A DNA stretch of 64,000 nucleotides, taken from Theocolax elegans (Eukaryota > Arthropoda > Insecta > Hymenoptera > Cerocephalidae). How positions within the stretch are numbered: position 1 is the stretch's first letter; every line of letters starts with the position of its first letter. Position numbers and translations under genes: made by a program. The stretch lies in NCBI GenBank assembly GCA_026168455.1, contig CM047427.1, positions 57,550,749-57,614,748 of the forward strand. The letters run 5' to 3'. Below the pieces are notes generated by a model that searched no databases, had not been told where the DNA came from, and saw only the letters and a list, made by a program, of their open reading frames with translations. Shown piece after piece: positions 24,125 through 35,480 of this stretch.

Positions 24125-24960
24125 AGGAATCACTTTCGACATCGCAACAAATTGCATTTCTTCTTAAGGATGCTAAATGTAAAAAATGAAGCATTTAATT
24201 TTAAGTTAGATAAAATTAACGAGAATGTTGAAAGCCATAACGCGCGTATGAGTGCTTTGGAATGCGAAGTTGCCTCTCTGCGTAATGAAGTGCAACAACT
24301 GATAGACCAACAAGTCTCAGCGTTACCCAATACTCAAATCGAAGTCTCGGGTGTCGCTCTGAATCGTGAAATGCCACTTTACGAATTTTCGTGTAAAATT
24401 TTATCATTGTTAAAGTTGGAACATCTAATTGGCGATATTTTAGATGTTCGCCCTCTAAATTTATCTACTGTTGATCCTCTTGTGTCCACCTCGACATCGA
24501 CGCAAAGGCCTGCTCAGGGTTAACATTTAGGGTTTTTCTGTCCTCTATTATATAATGTAAATGAAGTCATACTGTGTGAGTGCAACAAAGAAAAAATACC
24601 TCCATCTGGCAACACTGGGCCTGCTTTCGATACGAAATCGTTTATTATTCGCTTTAAATCTCCGGAAGTTAGAAATTTTGTTTTAGAAGCAAAGCGCAAA
24701 TTTGGTACTATTCAATATGGAAATTAAGTTAAAAATGCGGGTAATTTTATAATATTAATATGTATGAAATGTTGCCTCAAGCTGTCTATGAATTGCGATT
24801 GCTGACGAAAACTAAACTTCAACTGCTAAATTATAAATATATTTGGATTCGTGATAGCAAAATTTATGTTAGTAAAAATGATAATTATCAACGCATCCAA
24901 ATTGTCACTGCAGCTGATTTAGATTCCTTGCAAAGACTATTTGCAAATAATATTGTAAAT
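24125..24960 (+). pseudogene. CR1/L2-like LINE copy 3, ORF1 C-terminal part
   Basis: It resumes after the MITEs with a coiled coil (about 24190-24310: KLDKINENVESH, CEVASLRNEVQQL) and the start of the C-terminal domain (TQIEVSGVALNREMPLYEFS). There is a stop at about 24521 and poor frame to 24755. The FP-like end is then clear (YEMLPQAVYELRLLTKTKLQ, YIWIRDSKIYVSKND). Unlike copies 1 and 2 there is no stop between ORF1 and ORF2: one frame (24760-25098) runs from the FP-like domain into the endonuclease. Confidence 0.75.
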
Positions 24961-27542
24961 GCTCAGTCACAATTAACTTGTCCTTTTTTTATTAGAGTTA
25001 GTCAAATACATGTAAATTCCATTATGGATGACTATTCTGCGATTGAATCTTTTCTCATATCTGAAAGTATCGATATCTTATCTATATCGGAGACATAGTT
25101 GACTCCAAATCGATCTAATACCATTTATCATGTAGCTAACTATGCATTAGTACGCAACGATAAAGGTCTACCATCAATTACTGGAAAGCGTGATTTTATG
25201 CAGGGTGGTGGCGTTGCTTGTTTTATGCGTGATGGTATTAACTATAAGATATTGGACGATCCGCGAATAGCTAACCTTAATGATACTGCGTATTTGATTT
25301 TGGAACTATCAACTAGCAACACAAAGATTCTTTTTACCTCTATTTATCGAAGACCGAAGGGTCATGTTCTGACTAAATTTTTTAATGTAATACAGGATCG
25401 AGCGCATCTATACAGTGATATTATTATAGCTGGTGATCTAAATTCTAATCTACTTGTTGACGATTATTATGTTATTCATTTGCGGGATTTCATAAAAGAA
25501 CACTCTTTACATCTTGTCCCTTTTGATGCTCCACATCACCGAGATTGCTCTGATACCTGGCTTGATGTTATAATTACCGATTCGCAATAAAAGATTATCA
25601 AAACGAAGCAATCATCGAGTCCGTTTATAAATGGACATGATTTCATTATTTTTGATTATAAGTTATCTATTATTAGTACTACTCATAACGTTTATACTTA
25701 CCGTGATTTGAAAAATTTCTCTCCTAGTATTTTTGTGAATTCTATCACATCTGATCTACAGAGTATTCGAAGTTCACCTATCATTACGTGGACTGTTGAT
25801 TCGTACTTAGATTTTCTACGGACAGTTTTAATTGCGAATTTAGATAAGTTTACTCCATTTGTTACTAGAAATATACGTTCACGTCCTCCTAACTAATGAT
25901 TTAAAAGATAAATGCAGAGAACGTAATCACTTGTATAAAATAGCCAAGCGCCGTATTGATCCTATGGTGTTGGCGCAGTACAAGGTTATGCGTCGAAATT
26001 TAAAAAAAGTACTGAAAGCTGCACGAAATTCATATTTCGAACAATCTTTATCTGCTATTGTTGACCAATCACAATGTTGGCGTTTTTTTTTTAACAAACT
26101 TGGCTTGGTTAGTGAATCTTTTAATTCTCCGTTGAAAATGTTTCCTACCAATGATTTATTGCACCATTTTTCTCAGGCTGCTAGTCGGTAACTTCATTAA
26201 AAGTCGTTAATGCTATCTGTTTTTGCCTTTCTAAAGCCAGGAGTCGTAGTGTTGATGGATTATCTTTAAGTTATTTTAAAGACATCTTTTCAACCGTTGT
26301 TCCATGTTTTACAAATATTTTTAGTTTGTCTATATCTATGAATTTGTACCCCATAATTAGGAAACAGGCCTCTATTATTCCTCTCAGCAAGAAAAAGGGA
26401 TGGTAACATTCTTGATACTTTTTGACTTTAAAAAGGCATTCAATACAGTGAAGCATTTTGAATATCTTCGTTTACTGAAGCGACTTAATTTTGCCAATAG
26501 TGTAATTCAATGGTTTAATTCCTATCTGAGTGGTCGTTCGCTTCCTGTCTCCGATGTAAATGGTGTTCTTTCTGAGTTTGCTAATATTTCATCTGGTGTC
26601 CCTCAAGGTTCGACACCTGGACCAATTATATTTATTTTCTTCATAAATTCTATTATGAATGAGATAGTCCACTCTAAGGGGATGCTATTTGCTGATGACT
26701 TTCAATTGTCTATTAGTTGCAAACCAGCTGATTGCAACACTTACCTTGAAAAATTGGTTGAAGACGGTTCGAGAGTGGTAAGATGGGCTCAAACCGTAGC
26801 CCTTGACATTAATTTTAATAAAACAAAGGCTATCATGATTGGTTCTGTTCAGCAATTACGATTTGTTAATAAAGACGAGTTATATCCTTTAATAATTAAT
26901 GATCACAGAATTGAATTAGTAAGTTCAGTGCGAAATTTAGGTATCTTAATCGACGAGAACGTCCACTGGAACTTACATATTTCTAGTATAGTTTCTAGAG
27001 TCCATGGTATATTGCATTAGTTGCCTAATAAAGGAAATTTTCTCTCTCTTTCTCTTAGAAAAAAGTTGGTTACAACGCTTCTTTTACCCCATTTTAATTA
27101 TGTGTGCGTTATTGTTTATAATGATTTACCCGAGTATTTAAATGTAAAACTTCAGCGCCTTTTAAATATTTGCGTGCGTTTCATTATTCATTTAAAGAAG
27201 GACGCCAAACTCAAAATGTATTATAAAAAACTCAATTGGTTATCGGTAGAGAAAAGACGCAAGTACTTTTTAGGTTTGTTAACTTACCAGATTCTTATAA
27301 CTAAGAGACCTGATTACCTTTTTTCTTTGTTACCATATAGTAATGAAGTGCATCATTCTGAACAGATAGTTCATTCTTGTTTCCAGCGCCCGCAATCTTA
27401 TACTACCACCTTTCAAAATTCCTTCACAATCCGTGCTATGGATCTATGGGATTCTTTATCAATTGAGTTTCGGTTCAGTGTGATTATTAACGTCTTTAAA
27501 AATCGATTGTTTAAACATTTAATTAATGTTAACACTGTTTAG
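24961..27542 (+). pseudogene. CR1/L2-like LINE copy 3, ORF2
   Basis: Endonuclease: VSQIHVNSI, then ILSISET followed by a TAG (25096-25098) where the family has the tryptophan of ETWL. YRRPKG, IIIAGDLNSNLL, HHRDCSDTWLDVIITDS and a GHD motif follow. After further stops and a frameshift near 25880, the pre-RT region runs to about 26190. The frame then jumps at about 26398 from SIIPLSKKKG directly to VTFLILFDFKKAFNTV, so about 75 residues of the fingers region present in copy 2 are deleted. SGVPQGSTPGPIIFIFFI and GMLFADDFQLS are intact. A TAG (27018-27020) follows VHGILH, and the C-terminal part is open to 27542. Confidence 0.85.
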
Positions 27543-27720
27543 TTGTATTTTCATCTATATATTGTTACCGATTAATTCTAGCTTACTTTAGTTTATAAGA
27601 GAGCATCGAAATTTGTTATTTAATGTTCTTTACGCTGTAAAATATTGTACCAAATATTCCATTGCCTGATTGATTACAATCTAGGCATTAATAAATTTTT
27701 TATCAATCATTTATCAGTAT
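27543..27720 (+). other. 3' UTR of LINE copy 3 with terminal hairpin
   Basis: It ends with an almost perfect hairpin, TGCCTGATTG and CAATCTAGGCA (about 27663-27687), then AATAAATTTTTTATCAATCA. The last 66 bp belong to the inverted duplication and recur inverted at 39250-39316. Confidence 0.65.
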
Positions 27721-28529
27721 GTAATAAAGTCTTCTTTTATTTCGTCGATACGGCTAACTTAATAAAGTAAACACGCGCGCGCCATCGTGATTAATTACAG
27801 ATTCAAGAGCCCGGTCCGTTCCTAAAGAATATAGGTACCATATATCCAATCACGAACGAGCGTGAATGTCCGCGCAGCAACTGCGTAATTTTACTGTCGC
27901 GCACATTCGCGTACTTTGCGCACAAACATTGTGCCACGTTGAGTATGACATTCCCGTATTTGTATATCCGCATTTGGAGAGATAATCAAGAAATTTGAAA
28001 GCAGCATCTTATTTCTGATTCAATCCTACGCCGCATACTTTAAGGTTACAAAGATTCTTGTATTTTCAGAACACGCAAATTGCTGTACTGCGCTCGCTTT
28101 TTAATTTGAATAAATAAGGAAATTGTTATAGTGCGCTCGTTTTTTTAATACAACAAACTTGTAATGAATGAATAGTGAATTGTCCATTTATAAAGCCTTC
28201 TGTACTTTATATTAACGTTATTTAGTAACGTTTAATTTCAAAAACTAAACAAATCAATGCAATATTAGTGTTAGTTACTTTTTTATTAAACAAAAACATT
28301 AATATTTAAAGTTTAGTTTGTTTAAACAAAAACAGAAATAAATCAAATTTTGTTTAGTTTCATAACGTTTTAAATGTATTTAGTTATGTTGTAAAATAAC
28401 GTTATTCTACAAAAATTTAGTTATGTTATAACAAAATAAACCGAAATACAAATAAAACAATTTGTTTAGTCTTATTATGCAATAACGAAACTAAACTAAT
28501 TTTTTTTTGTTTCGTTTAGTTTAGTTGAG

Positions 28530-29233
28530 GTCCGTGCTTTTTTATAATACTCTCGTTCACCAAAAGCAATACCTAATAGGCTCAATATATGTATTTAATT
28601 GCTTAAATAATGTTAATCGTTTTTGTTCTTTATTAATAAAATCGAAGCAATTACAAAAATTATCCATTAACGAATCTAAAACTTGTTTTTTTTCTAGGTC
28701 ATCCATATTCAACTAAATTACGAGTTCTTGTTTCAACATTTTTAATAATTCAACTAAAAACTGTTTATTTTCATTAATAATAATATTTGTGTAATTCCTT
28801 GGATTATTTTTTAAATTTACAATACTTGCAGCATATTTTGTTAGGATGCCTTTGAGTGGTTCTCGCAATAAAAATCTACATGTTTATTATCGACATAAAC
28901 TTCATCTGATGATGAATAAATCATCGATTCATCAGTGTCACTTTTGTAGATATTCGCAATGCTTTCGTCGTTATATTCTATTTCTTGAGGAACACTATTA
29001 CTTGCATAATGCATTTCATCAGCACCAAGACTACATTAAGTTTTAACAAAATAAAGATAATGTTTTTGCAGAACATGTTTGTGAAATGAATCTATTGAAT
29101 TATATATTCTATTACAATCCTTTATAAAACATCGATAGTTAACAGATTTTTTGTGATATTTAGATATATGATCAAATAACAATTTATAATATTCAAAGGT
29201 ACATTGACAATAAAAGCAAATTATCGAACTCAT
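28530..29233 (-). pseudogene. C2H2-finger N-terminal half of a DNA-transposon protein (left arm copy)
   Basis: The minus-strand frame 29233-29036 encodes two C2H2-like fingers (CFYCQCTFEYYKLLFDHISK, then CFIKDCNRIYNSIDSFHKHV). Downstream decayed frames give an acidic Ser-rich linker (SDTDESMIYSSSDE), PLKGILTKYAASIV and EQKRLTLCKQLNTYIEPIRY. I recognise this order as the N-terminal half of the same animal transposon family whose C-terminal half lies at 6910-7963. Several stops and frameshifts are present. The right-arm copy is at 37733-38410. Confidence 0.6.
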
Positions 29234-29312
29234 CTTTAATAGTTAAGTAAAATTATAATTTTATACACTGTTAATATGTCCTACAAGAACAGTTGCATCA
29301 ATCGTAAGTTCG

Positions 29313-29715
29313 AGGGTCGTAGGTTCGATCCCTGACGTGTACCTCTGAAAATTTTTTCATGTGCATTTTTCGAACACCGCGACTCAGTGGCTCGGCGTGT
29401 CACTATAATGTGACGCCAGTTCAGGTGCGCGTGCGTTTCGTGCACTTGTCAGTGCATGAGAGGCACGGGCATTTGAACTATAGGGAACGTTAGGGACGCG
29501 AAGATGTAAAGAGGATCGCGGTGGTTCCATCGGGAGGACAGGAAACTGTAATTATTAGACTAATTACAGTGACCGATGATATCTTCCGATGGACACAAGC
29601 ACCACTGTTTCAACTACATGTGCTTTGTTTACAGACACACCGTTCACCTCCGTCGCTGATTAGCCCTGGCAGCATAAATAGAGCGACGTTAATAACAAAA
29701 AAAAAAAAAAAAAAA
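29313..29715 (+). mobile_element. tRNA-derived SINE (left arm copy)
   Basis: About 400 bp flanked by a 12-bp target duplication ATCGTAAGTTCG (29301-29312 and 29716-29727). The truncated tRNA-like head retains a B box (GGTTCGATCCC). The body shares CACAAGCACCACTG, GTGCTTTGTTTACA and CCTCCGTCGCTGATTAGCC with the SINEs at 3888 and 58243. It ends in GAGCGACGTTAATAAC and a poly(A) of about 17. It would be transcribed by RNA polymerase III and moved by a LINE. Confidence 0.85.
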
Positions 29716-29848
29716 ATCGTAAGTTCGTCCGTATTGGTTTTAATGTTAAATAAAATTTGTTGTAGAAAAACCCAAATAGTTTTAGTATTTATTGGGTAAT
29801 TACAATCCAAAGTAAAAAATATACAAAAAAAACTACTTCAACCACATA

Positions 29849-29965
29849 CTAATTTTTAATACGCAAAGCTGGTCCGACTGCAACAATTATTGGTTGAAAG
29901 GTTTCACGGTTTCCCATATACCGCTTTTTTAGATCAAGCAAGGCTGGTTGTACATCATTTGCCAT
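29849..29965 (-). CDS. small exon-like ORF, 38 residues (left arm copy)
   Basis: Identical to the plus-strand ORF at 36999-37115 in the other arm. The ATG directly follows a T-rich tract and CAG, i.e. a good splice acceptor. The product starts MANDVQPALLDLKKRY and ends GPALRIKN. I do not recognise it. It lies upstream of, and on the same strand as, the C2H2 ORF and could be a 5' exon of that transposon gene or an unrelated host exon. Confidence 0.3.
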   Translation of the reverse strand: MANDVQPALLDLKKRYMGNRETFQPIIVAVGPALRIKN

Positions 29966-30319
29966 CTGTAATAAAATAAAATTACAATTATTCACAATTC
30001 ACATACGTTCAATTATTCTACGTAAGAAATTATACACTTAATGGCATTCCACTCAAAAACATTGTGACGGAAATTGTCACACTATCTATTCGCGGCGAAT
30101 GAAATATTTAAATTCATAATAATTGTAAGCCGTCGGAGCCTTTGGTATGTCAAGGCCAACCGACGATACTCGTTTACTTTAACTCACAAAGTGTCACACA
30201 GTTTAAAGTGTACAATTACGCGTAAAACAATACGTACGAATGACGGCGCAAGAGTGTATGTATGAGTTTCCCCTCTCTCATCCCTTTTTCGGGAAATTAG
30301 TCAATTGCCTATTTAGTAT

Positions 30320-31680
30320 AGATCACTTATAAAAAAGTTTCAAAAAGTTATCAAGCAAATCAAACTAAACTTGGAAATGATCACGAATATGTTTGGAAAG
30401 ATGGTGAAAAGAAATATTCTAATGAAATTTCAGACAAAATTTTATTGTCTAAATCTGTGATGGATGAAATACAAAAAAGGTAAAATACGTTTATTGGGAT
30501 AATTATTGCAACTTCGTTCAATAAAAGAAAGTCTCAAAGGGATTATTGGTCGACTGATCCTTTTTTGTCTTGTGATGTAATTTCTTCAGCAATGTCACGT
30601 AATAAGTTTGAACTTATTAAGTCTAAATTGAAGTACTCAAAAAGCAAAGATAATGTTCCGAGTGACAAAGGGTGGCGTGTTCGCGAATTAATGAATTTGT
30701 TTCAAAAAAATATCCTGAAGTTTGGCTTTTGGCGAACTGCTCTGTCAGTAGATGAAATGATGGCTAAATCCTATGCTAAAACGTAGTTGAAACAGTTCAT
30801 ACGTGGAAAACCTACGTGATTTGGACTTAAGTTTTGGGGTCTTTGCACTTCAGATGGATATTTATTAAATTTTGACTTATATTGTGGAAAAAATTCCTCT
30901 GTAGGAGATAAATTAGCTTCATGCGCATTAGGTTCTCGTGTCGTATTACATTTATTGAAACCTTTTTTGGAAATGACAGCTCCTGGGAAAATTTCTCAGT
31001 ATCACATTTATTTTGATAATTATTTTACAAATTTAGATCTTACTGTACACTTGAAGAGACTAACATTGAGGTCTACTGGCACTGTTCGAGAGAATCGTGT
31101 AAAGGAGAAAAATGCTATTGACAAAAAGGCTCTGCGTGGAACATATGCAGTGAAGCATGAACAAAACAGTGGTATCAATTACATTACCGTAATGGATTCA
31201 AAATTAGTGTTTATATTATCTACAACCGCAGGAGTAACGCCGTTACAGCCACTGAAAAGATAAAGTTCAATTCAAAAAGCAAGAATTGAGACACCAATTC
31301 CGCAAGCATTTCACCTTTACAACCAGTTCATGGGTGGTGTCGATGTACATGATGCGCACTGTAACAATTTATTGCCAAGCATTCGATCAAAAAAATGGAC
31401 CTGGGTAGTTTTTATAAGACTAATCCAGGCTGCTATTACAAATTCTGTTGTAATATTCAATGCTGCTGGAAATAATCAACAAAAAGTTGGAACCAAAGAA
31501 TTTGCAATGTCAATAGTAAAAACCTACATTTGCGACACTAGTCAAAAACAAAAAATCATTCAACGAGACGAGAAAAGCAACAAAAAAAATGTTCTAATTG
31601 TCCAATAAGAACATATATTTTCTGCGAAGATTGCGAAATGTTTTTTGCAGTCCATGTATGAGAAAATATCACGAAAACAT
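30320..31680 (+). pseudogene. piggyBac transposase, copy A
   Basis: Readable from about 30355 (NDHEYVWKDGEKKYSNE), with RDYWSTDPFLSCD typical of piggyBac. All three aspartates of the DDD catalytic set can be seen: SVDEMM (about 30755), YFDNYFTN (about 31012) and MGGVDVHD (31330). The C-terminal cysteine-rich region (CPIRTYIFCEDC, CSPCMRKYH) is split by a frameshift. Stops at 30481, 30784, about 30820 and 31261 kill it. Upstream of 30320 lies the inverted arm, so the 5' end of the element is missing. The minisatellite starts within about 10 bp of the ORF end. piggyBac enzymes cut and paste DNA at TTAA. Confidence 0.9.
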
Positions 31681-33884
31681 CTGAGTAAGTGAGAGGCAAG
31701 GGGACTCACTAAAAAAAAGCACCCCGATTAGTGAGAGGCAAGGGGACTCACTAAAAAAAAGCACCCCGATTAGTGAGAGGCAAGGGGACTCACTATACAA
31801 AAGGAACCCCGATTAATGAGGGGCAAGGGGACTCACTAAAAAAAAGCACCCCGATTAGTGAGAGGCAAGGGGACTCACTATACAAAAGGAACCCCGATTA
31901 ATGAGGGGCAAGGGGACTCACTATACAAAAGGAACCCCGATTAATGAGGGGCAAGGGGACTCACTATACAAAAGGAACCCCGATTAATGAGGGGCAAGGG
32001 GACTCACTATACAAAAGGAACCCCGATTAATGAGGGGCAAGGGGACTCACTATACAAAAGGAACCCCGATTAATGAGGGGCAAGGGGACTCACTATACAA
32101 AAGGAACCCCGATTAATGAGGGGCAAGGGGACTCACTATACAAAAGGAACCCCGATTAATGAGGGGCAAGGGGACTCACTATACAAAAGGAACCCCGATT
32201 AATGAGGGGCAAGGGGACTCACTAAAAAAAAGCACCCCGATTAGTGAGAGGCAAGGGGACTCACTAAAAAAAAGCACCCCGATTAGTGAGAGGCAAGGGG
32301 ACTCACTAAAAAAAAGCACCCCGATTAGTGAGAGGCAAGGGGACTCACTAAAACAAAGCACCCCGATTGGTGAGAGGCAAGGGGACTCACTATACAAAAG
32401 GAACCCCGATTAATGAGGGGCAAGGGGACTCACTATACAAAAGGAACCCCGATTAATGAGGGGCAAGGGGACTCACTATACAAAAGGAACCCCGATTAAT
32501 GAGGGGCAAGGGGACTCACTAAAAAAAAGCACCCCGATTAGTGAGAGGCAAGGGGACTCACTAAAAAAAAGCACCCCGATTAGTGAGAGGCAAGGGGACT
32601 CACTAAAAAAAAGCACCCCGATTAGTGAGAGGCAAGGGGACTCACTATACAAAAGGAACCCCGATTAATGAGGGGCAAGGGGACTCACTAAAACAAAGCA
32701 CCCCGATTGGTGAGAGGCAAGGGGACTCACTATACAAAAGGAACCCCGATTAATGAGGGGCAAGGGGACTCACTAAAAAAAAGCACCCCGATTAGTGAGA
32801 GGCAAGGGGACTCACTAAAACAAAGCACCCCGATTGGTGAGAGGCAAGGGGACTCACTAAAACAAAGCACCCCGATTGGTGAGAGGCAAGGGGACTCACT
32901 AAAACAAAGCACCCCGATTGGTGAGAGGCAAGGGGACTCACTATACAAAAGGAACCCCGATTAATGAGGGGCAAGGGGACTCACTAAAACAAAGCACCCC
33001 GATTGGTGAGAGGCAAGGGGACTCACTAAAACAAAGCACCCCGATTGGTGAGAGGCAAGGGGACTCACTAAAAAAAAGCACCCCGATTAGTGAGAGGCAA
33101 GGGGACTCACTATACAAAAGGAACCCCGATTAATGAGGGGCAAGGGGACTCACTATACAAAAGGAACCCCGATTAATGAGGGGCAAGGGGACTCACTATA
33201 CAAAAGGAACCCCGATTAATGAGGGGCAAGGGGACTCACTAAAAAAAAGCACCCCGATTAGTGAGAGGCAAGGGGACTCACTAAAACAAAGCACCCCGAT
33301 TGGTGAGAGGCAAGGGGACTCACTATACAAAAGGAACCCCGATTAATGAGGGGCAAGGGGACTCACTAAAACAAAGCACCCCGATTGGTGAGAGGCAAGG
33401 GGACTCACTAAAAAAAAGCACCCCGATTAGTGAGAGGCAAGGGGACTCACTAAAACAAAGCACCCCGATTGGTGAGAGGCAAGGGGACTCACTAAAACAA
33501 AGCACCCCGATTGGTGAGAGGCAAGGGGACTCACTATACAAAAGGAACCCCGATTAATGAGGGGCAAGGGGACTCACTATACAAAAGGAACCCCGATTAA
33601 TGAGGGGCAAGGGGACTCACTAAAACAAAGCACCCCGATTGGTGAGAGGCAAGGGGACTCACTAAAAAAAAGCACCCCGATTAGTGAGAGGCAAGGGGAC
33701 TCACTATACAAAAGGAACCCCGATTAATGAGGGGCAAGGGGACTCACTATACAAAAGGAACCCCGATTAATGAGGGGCAAGGGGACTCACTATACAAAAG
33801 GAACCCCGATTAATGAGGGGCAAGGGGACTCACTATACAAAAGGAACCCCGATTAATGAGGGGCAAGGGGACTCACTATACAAA
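31681..33884. repeat. 42-43-bp minisatellite, about 50 units
   Basis: Units carry the core GAGAGGCAAGGGGACTCA (or GAGGGGCAAGGGGACTCA). There are three interspersed versions, distinguished by the linker after CTCACTA: AAAAAAAGCACCCCGATTA, AAACAAAGCACCCCGATTG, and TACAAAAGGAACCCCGATTA. GTGAG at the start and CTCAC at the end of the core are inverted copies of each other. Versions occur in mixed runs, so homogenisation has been local. Both strands are open because the units lack stops; this is not coding and not CRISPR, since there are no unique spacers. Confidence 0.95.
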
Positions 33885-35137
33885 TTTCAGACAAAATTTT
33901 ATTGTCTAAATCTGTGATGGATGAAATACAAAAAAGGTAAAATACGTTTATTGGGATAATTATTGCAACTTCGTTCAATAAAAGAAAGTCTCAAAGGGAT
34001 TATTGGTCGACTGATCCTTTTTTGTCTTGTGATGTAATTTCTTCAGCAATGTCACGTAATAAGTTTGAACTTATTAAGTCTAAATTGAAGTACTCAAAAA
34101 GCAAAGATAATGTTCCGAGTGACAAAGGGTGGCGTGTTCGCGAATTAATGAATTTGTTTCAAAAAAATATCCTGAAGTTTGGCTTTTGGCGAACTGCTCT
34201 GTCAGTAGATGAAATGATGGCTAAATCCTATGCTAAAACGTAGTTGAAACAGTTCATACGTGGAAAACCTACGTGATTTGGACTTAAGTTTTGGGGTCTT
34301 TGCACTTCAGATGGATATTTATTAAATTTTGACTTATATTGTGGAAAAAATTCCTCTGTAGGAGATAAATTAGCTTCATGCGCATTAGGTTCTCGTGTCG
34401 TATTACATTTATTGAAACCTTTTTTGGAAATGACAGCTCCTGGGAAAATTTCTCAGTATCACATTTATTTTGACAATTATTTTACAAATTTAGATCTTAC
34501 TGTACACTTGAAGAGACTAACATTGAGGTCTACTGGCACTGTTCGAGAGAATCGTGTAAAGGAGAAAAATGCTATTGACAAAAAGGCTCTGCGTGGAACA
34601 TATGCAGTGAAGCATGAACAAAACAGTGGTATCAATTACATTACCGTAATGGATTCAAAATTAGTGTTTATATTATCTACAACCGCAGGAGTAACGCCGT
34701 TACAGCCACTGAAAAGATAAGTTCAATTCAAAAAGCAAGAATTGAGACACCAATTCCGCAAGCATTTCACCTTTACAACCAGTTCATGGGTGGTGTCGAT
34801 GTACATGATGCGCACTGTAACAATTTATTGCCAAGCATTCGATCAAAAAAATGGACCTGGGTAGTTTTTATAAGACTAATCCAGGCTGCTATTACAAATT
34901 CTGTTGTAATATTCAATGCTGCTGGAAATAATCAACAAAAAGTTGGAACCAAAGAATTTGCAATGTCAATAGTAAAAACCTACATTTGCGACACTAGTCA
35001 AAAACAAAAAAATCATTCAACGAGACGAGAAAAGCAACAAAAAAAATGTTCTAATTGTCCAATAAGAACATATATTTTCTGCGAAGATTGCGAAATGTTT
35101 TTTGCAGTCCATGTATGAGAAAATATCACGAAAACAT
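33885..35137 (+). pseudogene. piggyBac transposase, copy B
   Basis: Almost identical to 30429-31680 of copy A, including the same internal stops, so the stops predate the duplication. It begins abruptly within ATTTCAGACAAAATTTTATT, fused to the minisatellite at a three-base AAA overlap (33882-33884). It therefore lacks the 5' part of copy A. Differences include one base lost near 34719, which adds a frameshift, and one A more near 35012, which restores the frame of the cysteine-rich end (KKCSNCPIRTYIFCEDC). The arrangement is a tandem duplication of a unit made of transposase plus minisatellite. Confidence 0.9.
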
Positions 35138-35144
35138 CTGAGTA

Positions 35145-35480
35145 AGTGAGAGGCAAGGGGACTCACTAAAAAAAAGCACCCCGATTAGTGAGAGGCAAGG
35201 GGACTCACTAAAACAAAGCACCCCGATTGGTGAGAGGCAAGGGGACTCACTATACAAAAGGAACCCCGATTAATGAGGGGCAAGGGGACTCACTAAAAAA
35301 AAGCACCCCGATTAGTGAGAGGCAACGGGACTCACAATAAAAAAGCACCCCGATTAGTGAGAGGCAAGGGGACTCACTAAAAAAAACACCCCGATTAGTG
35401 AGAGGCAAGGAGACTCATTATAAAAAAGCACCACGATTAGTGAGAGGCAAGGGGACTCACTGTAAAAAAGCACCCCAAAG
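35145..35480. repeat. second minisatellite block, about 8 units
   Basis: Same unit as 31681-33884, following copy B at the same distance as the first block follows copy A. The distal units are more diverged (CAACGGGACTCACAATAAAA, CAAGGAGACTCATTATAAAA), as expected at an array edge. Confidence 0.95.

Larger units (their letters stand above)
27655..30319. repeat. left arm of a 2.66-kb inverted duplication
   Basis: Nearly identical, in reverse complement, to 36645-39316. The arm begins inside the 3' end of LINE copy 3 (TATTCCATTGCC) and ends at ATTTAGTAT, where the two arms diverge. It contains AT-rich DNA with many AAACTAAAC-like stretches (28200-28530), a decayed C2H2 transposon ORF, a SINE and a small exon-like ORF. 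The same SINE with the same target duplication occurs in both arms, so duplication followed SINE insertion. Confidence 0.9.

Noticed and set aside
29610..29810. Small ORFs over the SINE (also 37153-37445)
   Set aside because: They read through the SINE body and its poly(A) tract.
32159..33557. Open frames on both strands repeating ERQGDSLKKSTPIS and ESPCLSLIGVL
   Set aside because: They are translations of the 42-43-bp minisatellite. The unit lacks stops on both strands and varies at synonymous and non-synonymous sites alike.
31681..33884. Possible CRISPR-like array
   Set aside because: The linkers between cores are repeated variants and not unique spacers, and the context is a eukaryotic transposon.
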